Assembly: GCA_949127665.1 (NCBI GenBank)
Contig: CASBQE010000260.1
Coordinates: 1 to 32,554 of the forward strand
Direction: 5' to 3'
Length of the DNA: 32,554 nt
DNA from: Synechococcales cyanobacterium PMM_0083
GTDB lineage: Bacteria > Cyanobacteriota > Cyanobacteriia > Leptolyngbyales > Leptolyngbyaceae
Part shown: in pieces, positions 10,184 through 19,344 of the stretch
Numbering within the stretch: the stretch's first letter is position 1
How the letters are laid out: the number at the start of each line of letters is the position of its first letter
Made by a program: the position numbers and the translations under genes
The notes under the pieces: generated by a model
Seen by the model: the letters and a program-made list of their open reading frames with translations, nothing else
Database searches by the model: none
Told to the model about the DNA's origin: nothing

Positions 10184-12364
10184 TCAAGCGTCTGGAGATT
10201 TGGTTTCTTGTAATACGGGAATCTCGATCCGAAATTCTGTGCCTTTTCCGGGTTCCGAAATGCACTTAAGCGTCCCACGATGTTTTTCTACTACGATTTG
10301 ATAGCTAATTGATAAGCCTAATCCGGTTCCCTTGCCGATCGGCTTCGTTGTAAAAAATGGATCAAACAGCCGCGATTGGTTTGCAGCCGGAATGCCTGCC
10401 CCATTATCACGAACGCTGATCAACACTGCCTTAGGATCGGCACTCAGGGAGGATGATCTAGAATCAGAGTTCTGTGAAGCAATTACTTCTGTGTGAATTG
10501 TGATCACAGAAGGATCGGCGGCAATGTCTGCGGGCGATCGCTGCTGATTGTATTGCTCTAAGGCATCGATCGCATTACTCACAATATTCATGAACACTTG
10601 ATTTAGCTGCCCCACATAACATTCAACCAGTGGCAGTTCTCCGTAGTCTTTGACCACTTCAATCCCGGTTTGTCCTGTGATGTTTTTCAGACGACTTTGC
10701 AAAATTAGCAAGGTGCTGTCGATGCCCTCATGAACGTTGACCCGCTTCATTTCAGCTTCATCTAACCGCGAGAAATTTCGCAGCGATAAAACAATTTCTC
10801 GAATGCGATCGGCTCCAATGCTCATAGACTCCAGCATCTTTGGCAAATCTTCCATCAAAAAATCCAGGTCAATCTCTTTTCGATAGCTTGTAATCTTGGG
10901 GTCAGAACTTGCCGAAGTATCATCGTAAAGATCAACTAGACCCATCAAATCTTGGGCGTACTCTGTAGCGTGGGGTAAATTGCCATAGATAAAGTTAATT
11001 GGGTTGTTAATTTCGTGGGCAACCCCAGCCACCAATTGTCCCAGGCTAGACATCTTCTCAGTTTGAATGAGTTGTGCCTGAGTCTGCTGCAATGCCTGAA
11101 GCGCTTGAGCCGACTTTGCTGTTTCCTTTCGCAAACGCCGCTCATTTACCGTGACTTGACCCAGCAAAGCGTAAAAGGAAATGGTCAGCCGTCCTAATTC
11201 ATCCTCACGGTTCATCAGTTCTTCACTTTTGGTATTCATTTCTGCTAAACGGTTGCACTCATCCATAATGGGCTGCAAGCGCTGATTTAACCGTCGTACA
11301 AACAAAAATACTACAACTCCTTGAACAATGGAGGCACCAATTACCGCGCCTAAGACTCCTGCTGCTAGAAACCGCCAAACAGGACCTAGTACAACTGACT
11401 CTGGAACCTGTGCCATCAAAATCCAATTGTTGTTAGAAATTTGTTGATACGCCCAAAATGCTGATTTACCCTCAGCATCTCTCCATTGCAGCACACCCGT
11501 TTTTTCGCCAGCCGCTAGATTTGTTTGAATTTTTTCCCACAAACCCTGATAGTTACTAATTTGAGGAAAGGGCGTGAGATTCAGCGCTTTCTGAGGATTG
11601 GGAGGATAGGCGAGCAGGTTGCCTTTGGCGCTGACCAAAACAAAATAGCCTGCATCTCGCATGGCAGGTACGTTGAGTTTTTGACTTAAAAAGCCCAGTT
11701 CCAAATCTTGGCTCAACACTCCAAGGAGTTGCTGTTTATCGGTGTAGAAAGGTAAGGAGTAGGCAGTGCTAACAAGCTGTTGTGGCGGATTAAGCGTCGT
11801 TTCCATGTAGGATTCTGGCTCTAGCCAAACCGGTTTGCCAGCGGCGATCGGTTCGGTAAAGTAGCGCTTTTGGTAATCAACCGGATCGCTTTCTCCGCCC
11901 TTAGAGGTGATCTGACCGCTTTTATCGCGCACCGCATAGGGATAGGCAAACTGGCGATTGGGCAAGATTAAACGACTCGTAGGAGGTTGCCCAAATCCAA
12001 GCCCTGTACCGACTGGGGAAGTTTTTAATGACCGACGTATAAGATCTACATAGACCTGTTCGCGTTGTTCCCCAGCGACGTAAAGATTTTGTAAGGCATC
12101 AGCGACGGTTTTGGTGGAGTATTCGACCGTGTTAAAAGACCCTTCTAAACTTTCAGCTTTAACCTGAAGATTGGAAAGCAACTCATTTTCAGATTGTCGA
12201 GTGAGTTCGCGGTATGACCAGTAGGTAGTGCCCAACAATCCAATTAAGGAGCCACCCACGATGGACAAAAATAGACGTGAGCCAACCGATCTCAACATGG
12301 AAAAACTGGAACTGCGGCGAGGTGAAACAGACTCTGGAGGGTTTGGCGGTGCAGTAGTCTGCAT
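10184..12364 (-). CDS. Membrane sensor histidine kinase with periplasmic Cache-like sensor region
   Basis: Two TM segments, GVAHEINNPINFIYGN H-box, NAIDAL N-box, DNGAGIP G1 box, GTGLGLSIS G2 box. Confidence 0.93.
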   Translation of the reverse strand: MQTTAPPNPPESVSPRRSSSFSMLRSVGSRLFLSIVGGSLIGLLGTTYWSYRELTRQSENELLSNLQVKAESLEGSFNTVEYSTKTVADALQNLYVAGEQREQVYVDLIRRSLKTSPVGTGLGFGQPPTSRLILPNRQFAYPYAVRDKSGQITSKGGESDPVDYQKRYFTEPIAAGKPVWLEPESYMETTLNPPQQLVSTAYSLPFYTDKQQLLGVLSQDLELGFLSQKLNVPAMRDAGYFVLVSAKGNLLAYPPNPQKALNLTPFPQISNYQGLWEKIQTNLAAGEKTGVLQWRDAEGKSAFWAYQQISNNNWILMAQVPESVVLGPVWRFLAAGVLGAVIGASIVQGVVVFLFVRRLNQRLQPIMDECNRLAEMNTKSEELMNREDELGRLTISFYALLGQVTVNERRLRKETAKSAQALQALQQTQAQLIQTEKMSSLGQLVAGVAHEINNPINFIYGNLPHATEYAQDLMGLVDLYDDTSASSDPKITSYRKEIDLDFLMEDLPKMLESMSIGADRIREIVLSLRNFSRLDEAEMKRVNVHEGIDSTLLILQSRLKNITGQTGIEVVKDYGELPLVECYVGQLNQVFMNIVSNAIDALEQYNQQRSPADIAADPSVITIHTEVIASQNSDSRSSSLSADPKAVLISVRDNGAGIPAANQSRLFDPFFTTKPIGKGTGLGLSISYQIVVEKHRGTLKCISEPGKGTEFRIEIPVLQETKSPDA

Positions 12365-12526
12365 AGGTAAGCTCCTGAATTGACCATAGCGGCGATCGCG
12401 CCCACTATGACGACGCTGGATAAGTATGCCCAGCTTAAAAAGGATTTCTTACAAAGTACTCTGTTTTAGCTGGATGAACACAGAATTGATGTTATCAGGG
12501 GGGCAGGAGTCGAGTTTTGAGTTTCC

Positions 12527-12568
12527 AATTCACCATTCGCCATATGCCACTCGTAATTCGTAATTCAC
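12527..12568. repeat. Heptad-phased degenerate tandem repeat, 6 x 7 bp
   Basis: AATTCAC CATTCGC CATATGC CACTCGT AATTCGT AATTCAC; ends on the base before the SET-gene stop codon. Confidence 0.6.
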
Positions 12569-13180
12569 CTAACTTGCAGCTTTCAATGGGTTAGGAGTTT
12601 GATAATAGCAAGTGAGGATGGAATCGATCGCTGCTTTGCCATTGGCGATCGCGGTTACTTTGGCGCAATGGGCTGGATCAATCAAGTGCTTGAGGGGCTG
12701 CTCTACTCGGTTAAAACACTGCATTGCTTCTGAAGCTTGGCGATCCCATTCAGGATAGTAATGCAGCATGTCATCGGGCATGACTTTGGTGCGGGTCGTG
12801 TTTGGCTCAGGAAAGCAATGAAAAGGTTTATCTAGGTTGAAGTAGCCGTAGTCATCAGTAATTTCATCACCAGGAAGAATATCCCTAGCTGCAAGTTCAA
12901 ACTTGTAGGGTGTGGCGATTAGGGTCGAGTTGAAACTGTGGTTGACATAACGGGCAATATCCCAACACAGAATGTATTGCCCATGTTCGTCGCGAAAGCA
13001 GTATTTGAGCAGGCGATCGCGCAGCAACAAATCCAAAGACATGATGTAAGCTTCGTCAAATCTCTGGTCTAGCTCATCCAAAACCCAGGTAATGGTGCCT
13101 TTGGGAATGAATTGAGTTGCAAACACACCATAACCAATAGATTCGTCAATGAATCGAAGTTCTGTATGTGGATGCATCAT
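12569..13180 (-). CDS. SET domain-containing protein (putative lysine methyltransferase)
   Basis: ESIGYGVFATQFIPKGTI..., RYVNHSFNSTLIATPYKFELAARDILPGDEITDDYGYFN matches SET motifs (NHS, GDEIT-DYG). Confidence 0.85.
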   Translation of the reverse strand: MMHPHTELRFIDESIGYGVFATQFIPKGTITWVLDELDQRFDEAYIMSLDLLLRDRLLKYCFRDEHGQYILCWDIARYVNHSFNSTLIATPYKFELAARDILPGDEITDDYGYFNLDKPFHCFPEPNTTRTKVMPDDMLHYYPEWDRQASEAMQCFNRVEQPLKHLIDPAHCAKVTAIANGKAAIDSILTCYYQTPNPLKAAS

Positions 13181-13185
13181 GATAA

Positions 13186-14184
13186 CTAATAGCCTTCCTC
13201 TTCATATTCAGGAGTTTTCGTCTTTTCAGGAATATTCACACGAGGCGCGTCGTAGCCACCCGATTGTTTATCTGCCCAAGCATCTTCTTCCAAATCCTCG
13301 AACTGTGCGTCGTACTGATCATCATAATCGTCGTCGTAGTCGCCTTCGTTGTAAGGCTGGGCTTGGGGTTCACGCTGGTATCGATCGCCAGCGGTTTTTT
13401 CGCTCCAGTTGTCGCCTTCGTCATCCTCGTCACCTTCGTCATCGTAATAAAGCGGTTCTGCACGCCGCTCTTGCTGACGGATTTGGCGTGGTTCTGGTTG
13501 TCCCCAGTTATCATCATCCCAACTTTCTTGAACTACAGGCTCACGCTGCCGAATTTGGGCATTCACAGGGGTGCGTAAGCCCGTTCCAAGCTGATTTTCA
13601 GACCGCATTGGGGCAATGTAGCCATCTTCGTCGTCTCGTTCCCAGGGTGGACTACCGATGCCTAATCGCTCTAATACCCCGACAGATAGCTGAATCAAGC
13701 GGTCTTCTGAACCTTCAAACACAATCAGGCGATCGGGTCCACTACTAACAATTTCTTCAATCGGCAGTTCATAGGTGCTAACAACTTGATCGGGAATTAG
13801 AGGAACGCCAATAGAGGCAATGATAAGCGACGTAACTTTGCCATCGTCTATATCGAATTTGAAGCCCCGCACTTTCCCCAAAAGCTCGCCTGTTTCTGTG
13901 ATCACCTCACAATTAATCAAGCTGCTGTAAATTTCTGTGTCGATTTCTTCGATCACATCTTCGTCGTCTACCAAAATGACATCGCCAATTTGCCGAATGC
14001 TGGTCAGCAGCATGGGTTGGGGAGTGCCATAAAGTATGTTGGGGCGAAGACTCAGCGCCACAACTTCACGCTGATCGATATCGACCCAAAGTTGGCTGAC
14101 TACGCCAAGTTTTTTTCCACTATCACGGGTGACCACTAATGTACCCAGAATGTCAGACCGTTGGCGAATTGCTTCAGATGCCAT
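13186..14184 (-). CDS. PRC-barrel domain protein with long acidic C-terminal tail
   Basis: Two PRC-barrel-like units (LGTLVVTRDSGKKLGVVSQLWVDIDQREVVALSL; VITETGELLGKVRGFKFDIDDGKVTSLII) then a D/E/Y/Q-rich low-complexity tail. Confidence 0.85.
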   Translation of the reverse strand: MASEAIRQRSDILGTLVVTRDSGKKLGVVSQLWVDIDQREVVALSLRPNILYGTPQPMLLTSIRQIGDVILVDDEDVIEEIDTEIYSSLINCEVITETGELLGKVRGFKFDIDDGKVTSLIIASIGVPLIPDQVVSTYELPIEEIVSSGPDRLIVFEGSEDRLIQLSVGVLERLGIGSPPWERDDEDGYIAPMRSENQLGTGLRTPVNAQIRQREPVVQESWDDDNWGQPEPRQIRQQERRAEPLYYDDEGDEDDEGDNWSEKTAGDRYQREPQAQPYNEGDYDDDYDDQYDAQFEDLEEDAWADKQSGGYDAPRVNIPEKTKTPEYEEEGY

Positions 14185-14235
14185 TTATTTTTTCCCGAAT
14201 CCTAACCCGCGAATCATGTTAGATGTTACATCAAA

Positions 14236-17200
14236 TCACAAAGAGGCTCTTTGTGGAACTAGGTCAATTCCTAAAACTTGGGTGAACGCACCACGAGCCT
14301 GGGTCACACCAATCTGGCGCTGGGCAGATTCAATCATGGGACGACGAAGGCTCACGACAATAAACTGCGCCTGCTGCGATTGTTGTTTGATCATTCTAGC
14401 TAATCGCTCTACATTTGCCCCATCCAGAAACATATCAACCTCATCAAACGCATAGAACGGGGAGGGGCGGTATCGCTGTAGGGCAAAGATAAAGCTGAGC
14501 GCTGTAAGGGATTTTTCGCCGCCAGACATAGAAGCAAGACGCTGAATGGGCTTGCCTTTGGGATGGGCAACTAAATTTAAGCCCCCGTTAAATGGGTCGT
14601 TGGAATCATCCAGTTGTAGGTGCCCGTCGCCATCGGAGAGGATGGCAAAAATGGATTGAAAATTTTCGTTGACGGCATCGAATGCTTCTTTGAAAGCGCG
14701 CTGTCGGAGGGTAGTAAAGTTTTCGATGCGAAGCAGGAGTTCGGTGCGCTCTTCTTCTAAGGTGCGGAGTTTGTCGGTGAGTTCATCTAGTCTGGCTTGG
14801 GTGCGATCGTATTCTTCCAGTGCCAGCATGTTGACTGGCTCCATTGCTTGAAGGCGCTTTTGCAGCGATCGCAGTTCTTGCTGAAGTTGTTCTAAGCCAA
14901 TGTCTTCGGGCACTTCGGGTAGGGGATCAGGCAGATTAGCGTGCTGCGTGTGTACTTGCTCTTGCAGGGCGAGGAGTTGTTCACGGCGGGCTTGCTGGGT
15001 TTCCTGAACTTTTTGCCGATCCCATTCTCGCTGTTGGTGCTGCAACTGGCGATCGCGCAGTTGCCGTTCGGCGCGATCTCGTTGCCCTTTTTCGGCTCCT
15101 AGACGTTTTTCTAGGGAAACTTGGGTCGATCGCGCTTCTGTAATCTGATCGTTGATTGTAGACTGCTGCGTACTGATCGTGGCTTTCTGCTGGAGTTGGG
15201 CGGTTTGCTGAGTGCGATAGCCTTGTAAGCGCTCCTGAAACTGACCGATTTTTTCGGCTAAACGCTGGCATTGATTATCCAGATCGCGCAGGCGTTGTTC
15301 GACGGCTCGTAGTGCCAGTTCTTTTTGGCTGAGGTCGGCTTCTTGCGATCTCAGGGTTGCCTGAATTTGCTGCCATTCGCTGTGGGTGTGGGATTGCTCT
15401 GATTCTGTCAGGGTTTGCCGCAAGTGGTGTAACTGGGCTTCTTGAGAGGGGATCGCCGCTTCTAAAGTGGATAAACGAGTTTGAGCGGTGTTGAATTCTT
15501 GAGTTTGCTGGATTTGCTGCGAGTTGAGGTGAGCAAAGCTGGCTTCTAGGATTTGCAGGTCTTTAGTTAACTGGTTTTTTTGAATCTCAGTTTCACGATG
15601 CTGCTGGCGGTGTTCGGTGAGGGCTTGGGTGCGCTCTCGAACAAGAGTTGTGCCATGGTGGATGCTGTTGTCGCAGCGGATGAGAATGCGATCGATTTCC
15701 TGGAGGCGATCGCGCAACGCTTTCACTTCATCAGAATCGCCCGCATCCATGGTGCCAAAGTGGAGGGCTTGACGGGTGTTGCTGCTGCCACCGGTCATGG
15801 CTCCAGAAGATTCCAGCAGGTCGCCGGTGATCGTCACAATCCGGTAGTCGCCCAAGTGACGACGGGCATCGCTGAGGGTTTCAAACACGACGGTGGAGCC
15901 GAAGACATAGGCAAACACATCTCGATAGCGATCGTCAAATTCGATCAGGTCGAGGGCGTAGCCAATGCAGCCAGCCAGCGATCTCAGGGTGCCGCGATTG
16001 GGCGATCGCCCCGTTTGAATTTTGTTCAGGGGTAGAAAGGTGGCGCGTCCGGCTTTACGCTGTTTCAGCAGTTCAATGGCGGCGGCGGCAACGCCATCAT
16101 CTTCTACGACGAGATTTCCTAGTCGAGCACCTGCGGCAGTTTCCAGCGCCAGTTGATAACGGGGTTCCACCCGTCCCAGTTTGGCGACCAAGCCGCAAAC
16201 GCCCGGAAGGTTCATTTGCAGAATGAGTTGCGTGGCGTGGGTGCCTTGGGCTTCTTGCAGAGCTTGAGTTTGGGCTTCTAGCTTATCGAGGCGGCGCTGT
16301 TTTTCACGTTGTTCGTTGAGCAGGCGATCGCGAGTTTCTTGCTGAATTTGCAGTTCTTGCTCGGCATTCGCCAATTCTTGCGCTATGCTTTGCACCTGCT
16401 GTTGAGATTGAGCAAGTTGAGTTTCTACTGTGGCTTGCTCAGTCTTTTGCTCGGCAAGCTGCTGCTCTTGAGTTTGCTGGGTTTGAGTCTGTTCTTGAAG
16501 TTGGCGCTCTAACCGATGAATGCGCTCTTGCAATTGGGCTTGCTCGGTGCGCTGAGGTTCCAGAATTGCCAAAACTGCATCAATTTGGTGACGCAGATCG
16601 GTTTGTTCCTGCACCCAGGCTTCAGCACTGGCAGCACTGGCACTGGCGGCTTCGCGGCTGTGGTCTAGCTGCTGCTGGGCGCGATCGCGGTCTGCCTTCA
16701 ACGCCACAAAATCCCGCGTCTCTAATATTTTTTTCTCGTGCGTCAGGGCATCCAACTGTTGCTCTTGCTCTTGCAGTTCTTGCTGAGTGCGGCTCAAATT
16801 CACTGCCAACTCACGGCTAGCCGTTTGCAAATCTTGCTCTTGCCGCTGCAACTGGCGCAGTTCAGCTTCGCGGGTTGCCAAAGTTGCCTGCAATGCCAGC
16901 AGTTCTTCTTCGCCCAAGGCTTTAACACGGGCGTTGAGTTGTTCTAATTCGGTGGTGGATTGCTGAATTTCTGTGCTTAGGGCTGCAAGTTGCTCGGCTA
17001 GATCCGCGATCGCCCGTTCGTCGCCGCCAAGCTGCTGCTGCAACTGCTGTACAGCAAGGTTCGATTGGCGATATTGAATGACCGCTTCCCATTGCTCTTT
17101 ACGCTGTAATTCTTGCCTGAGCTTTTGATATTTTTCCGCTTTGATCCGGTCTTGGGCAAGGCGATCCCGCTGGTCAATTAGTTCTCGCTCAACGATGTGA

Positions 17201-17916
17201 TACTTGTCTTCGCGATCTTTGACTGCGTTCAGCTTTTCTCGCGCCTGGACAATTTTGCGATCAAATGCCGCCACCCCTGCCAGTTCGTCAATTATTTCCC
17301 GCCGCTCCCGCGAGTTCATCGAAATAATTCGCGTCACATCCCCCTGCAACACCACGTTGTAGCCTTCGGGATAAACTCGCAGCCGATTCAAGGATTCGTG
17401 CAGTTCGGTGAGCGTACACGGTTCTCCATTGATGTAATAGTTCGAGGTATAAGTGCCCTGCTGCGTCACCCTGAGCTTGCGGGTCACACTCCATTCTCGC
17501 GCTGCCGAGTGCCCGTTGCCGTCTCCCTTGCCATTTGTGTGGCTCCCAGACGGTTCACCCAATGCCATCTGCACCAAATCGGACTCAGTGGCGATCGACC
17601 CGTCCGCATTCACCGATCGCTCGACTTGATCATCCATAGACAGCGGCTCATCCGTCAGGTCAAAGGTAACGGTAACGCTGGCTTCCACTGTGGAACGGTT
17701 GCGCGTACTTTGGGTGTGGTTTACCAGATCGGGTAACCGTTCTGCCCGCATTCCCTTAGAACCCGCCAGCCCCAGACAAAACAGCAAGCCGTCGATTAAA
17801 TTTGATTTACCTGACCCGTTTGGACCGGAAACCACGGTAAACCCTGGCAGCAAAGGAATAGTTACCTTGCCGCCAAACGACTTGAAGTTGGAAAGTTCCA
17901 GGCGCTTAATATACAC
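14236..17916 (-). CDS. smc: Chromosome segregation protein SMC
   Basis: 1226 aa; Walker A GPNGSGKSNLIDG, long Q/E-rich coiled coils, hinge (LQMNLPGVCGLVAKLGRVEPRYQLALETAAGARLGNLVVED), signature MSGGEKSLTALSFIFAL, Walker B FYAFDEVDMFLDG. Confidence 0.97.
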   Translation of the reverse strand: MYIKRLELSNFKSFGGKVTIPLLPGFTVVSGPNGSGKSNLIDGLLFCLGLAGSKGMRAERLPDLVNHTQSTRNRSTVEASVTVTFDLTDEPLSMDDQVERSVNADGSIATESDLVQMALGEPSGSHTNGKGDGNGHSAAREWSVTRKLRVTQQGTYTSNYYINGEPCTLTELHESLNRLRVYPEGYNVVLQGDVTRIISMNSRERREIIDELAGVAAFDRKIVQAREKLNAVKDREDKYHIVERELIDQRDRLAQDRIKAEKYQKLRQELQRKEQWEAVIQYRQSNLAVQQLQQQLGGDERAIADLAEQLAALSTEIQQSTTELEQLNARVKALGEEELLALQATLATREAELRQLQRQEQDLQTASRELAVNLSRTQQELQEQEQQLDALTHEKKILETRDFVALKADRDRAQQQLDHSREAASASAASAEAWVQEQTDLRHQIDAVLAILEPQRTEQAQLQERIHRLERQLQEQTQTQQTQEQQLAEQKTEQATVETQLAQSQQQVQSIAQELANAEQELQIQQETRDRLLNEQREKQRRLDKLEAQTQALQEAQGTHATQLILQMNLPGVCGLVAKLGRVEPRYQLALETAAGARLGNLVVEDDGVAAAAIELLKQRKAGRATFLPLNKIQTGRSPNRGTLRSLAGCIGYALDLIEFDDRYRDVFAYVFGSTVVFETLSDARRHLGDYRIVTITGDLLESSGAMTGGSSNTRQALHFGTMDAGDSDEVKALRDRLQEIDRILIRCDNSIHHGTTLVRERTQALTEHRQQHRETEIQKNQLTKDLQILEASFAHLNSQQIQQTQEFNTAQTRLSTLEAAIPSQEAQLHHLRQTLTESEQSHTHSEWQQIQATLRSQEADLSQKELALRAVEQRLRDLDNQCQRLAEKIGQFQERLQGYRTQQTAQLQQKATISTQQSTINDQITEARSTQVSLEKRLGAEKGQRDRAERQLRDRQLQHQQREWDRQKVQETQQARREQLLALQEQVHTQHANLPDPLPEVPEDIGLEQLQQELRSLQKRLQAMEPVNMLALEEYDRTQARLDELTDKLRTLEEERTELLLRIENFTTLRQRAFKEAFDAVNENFQSIFAILSDGDGHLQLDDSNDPFNGGLNLVAHPKGKPIQRLASMSGGEKSLTALSFIFALQRYRPSPFYAFDEVDMFLDGANVERLARMIKQQSQQAQFIVVSLRRPMIESAQRQIGVTQARGAFTQVLGIDLVPQRASL

Positions 17917-17968
17917 AGCCTGTCAGTGGGGCTAAAAAAGGGCTAGAAGTCGTGTTAAGTGTAACTGC

Positions 17969-17998
17969 TGAATGCAAGACTAATGAATGCAAGACTAA
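17969..17998. repeat. Perfect 15-bp tandem duplication
   Basis: TGAATGCAAGACTAA at 17969-17983 and 17984-17998. Confidence 0.9.
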
Positions 17999-18059
17999 AC
18001 AGAAATCTCAAAACTCCCTTCACTTGTAGCACAAACCAGAACGAGTGTCCTATTAAAAA

Positions 18060-19154
18060 CTACATTGCCCCGGATTTTTTGTTGAAGATGACGAGGATGG
18101 TTTTGACGATGAGTTCTAAATCGTATTTCAGGCTCCAGTTTTCCTGATACTTCAGGTCAAGCTGCACGATATCTTCAAAGTTTTTCACTGAAGATCGCCC
18201 GTTGACCTGCCACTCTCCTGTCATACCGGGTTTAATATCTAGCCGCTGCCACTGGGGAATCTCGTATTTCTCTACTTCGTCTGGCGTGGGGGGACGGGTG
18301 CCCACCAAGCTCATTTCGCCCTTGAGCACGTTCCAAAATTGGGGCAGTTCATCCAGGCTGGTTTTTCGCAAAATGCGACCGACGCGGGTAACGCGAGGAT
18401 CGTTCTTTGCCTTGAAGATCGCGCCTTCTGCATCATTTTGAACCAGATGCTTTTTGGCTTCGGCATCGGTAACCATCGACCGAAACTTCCACATTTTGAA
18501 GCGCTTGCCCATTTGAGAGCAGCGGACTTGCCCAAAAAAGAGAGATCCGGGGCTGTCGAGCTTGATGGCGATCGCGATCGGAATAATTAGCACACCCGTA
18601 ATCGCCAGCCCCACAATGGAACCTACAACATCAATGATCCGCTTTGGCACCGATTTGACGGAAGGATGAGTAATAAATGGCTGCTCATCCGCTCTAACCA
18701 TATTCCTGATACGCTGCGGCATTAACCTGCCTGGAGCGCCCTCAACAGCCCTTTGTGAAGATGTTGAGAGTGGATCGGTTGGCTTAAGCACTGACGTGGA
18801 GCCAGAGGAAAACACCGATGGCACTCCTTGTTCAATCACAAAGAATTTATCTAAGTCGGCTAAGGAAAGCGCTGACATTACCTGGGGTGGAACATTTTGC
18901 AACACGAGGTTAAACCCTGTTTTTTGCGCCATTTTGCGGCTGGCAACTAGGGCACCAATGCCGCTGCTGTCCATAAACTTCGTTTCGCTGAAGTCAAGGG
19001 CGATGCGGGTTAAGTCGGGATTGTTTTGGCAAATTTCTTGAAAGCTCTGTTTAAATTCCACTGCTTTTTTAACTGTGAAAACAGGTGGAATACGAATAGA
19101 GCAGGCGTGATCCAATATCGTTATTTGATTAGGATTTTCGTTAGATTCAACCAC
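18060..19154 (-). CDS. STAS domain fused to a bacterial sugar transferase (polyprenyl-phosphate glycosyl-1-phosphate transferase)
   Basis: N-terminus ...LDFSETKFMDSSGIGALVASRKMA (STAS, DSSG phospho-site motif); C-terminus KRIIDVVGSIVGLAITG...KMWKFRSMVTDAE...RKTSLDELPQFWNVLKGEMSLVGTRPPTPDEV. Confidence 0.92.
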   Translation of the reverse strand: MVESNENPNQITILDHACSIRIPPVFTVKKAVEFKQSFQEICQNNPDLTRIALDFSETKFMDSSGIGALVASRKMAQKTGFNLVLQNVPPQVMSALSLADLDKFFVIEQGVPSVFSSGSTSVLKPTDPLSTSSQRAVEGAPGRLMPQRIRNMVRADEQPFITHPSVKSVPKRIIDVVGSIVGLAITGVLIIPIAIAIKLDSPGSLFFGQVRCSQMGKRFKMWKFRSMVTDAEAKKHLVQNDAEGAIFKAKNDPRVTRVGRILRKTSLDELPQFWNVLKGEMSLVGTRPPTPDEVEKYEIPQWQRLDIKPGMTGEWQVNGRSSVKNFEDIVQLDLKYQENWSLKYDLELIVKTILVIFNKKSGAM

Positions 19155-19344
19155 AGCGCTAGCTCAACTTAATCTAAGTGGACTATAAAGCAATTGGTAG
19201 ATAAGGCGGGGCAGTATATCGGACTGCAATCTACCGCAATGTTGCACCCTGAATTCAACCACAATGTTTAGAAAACTTTTGAACTCGGTTCACCAGCATT
19301 TGCCGATTCATACTTAGCCTTCCCAATAAAAGACTTCAACCACC

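Noticed and set aside
13149-13748. 199-aa plus-strand ORF and the nested 13264-13578 ORF
   Set aside because: Antisense to the low-complexity tail of the PRC-barrel gene; composition reflects the D/E-rich codons on the other strand.
15580-16035. 151-aa plus-strand ORF
   Set aside because: Lies fully antisense inside smc, whose minus-strand frame is unambiguous; no recognisable domain.
17197-17736. 179-aa plus-strand ORF
   Set aside because: Antisense to the SMC N-terminal head domain coding region.
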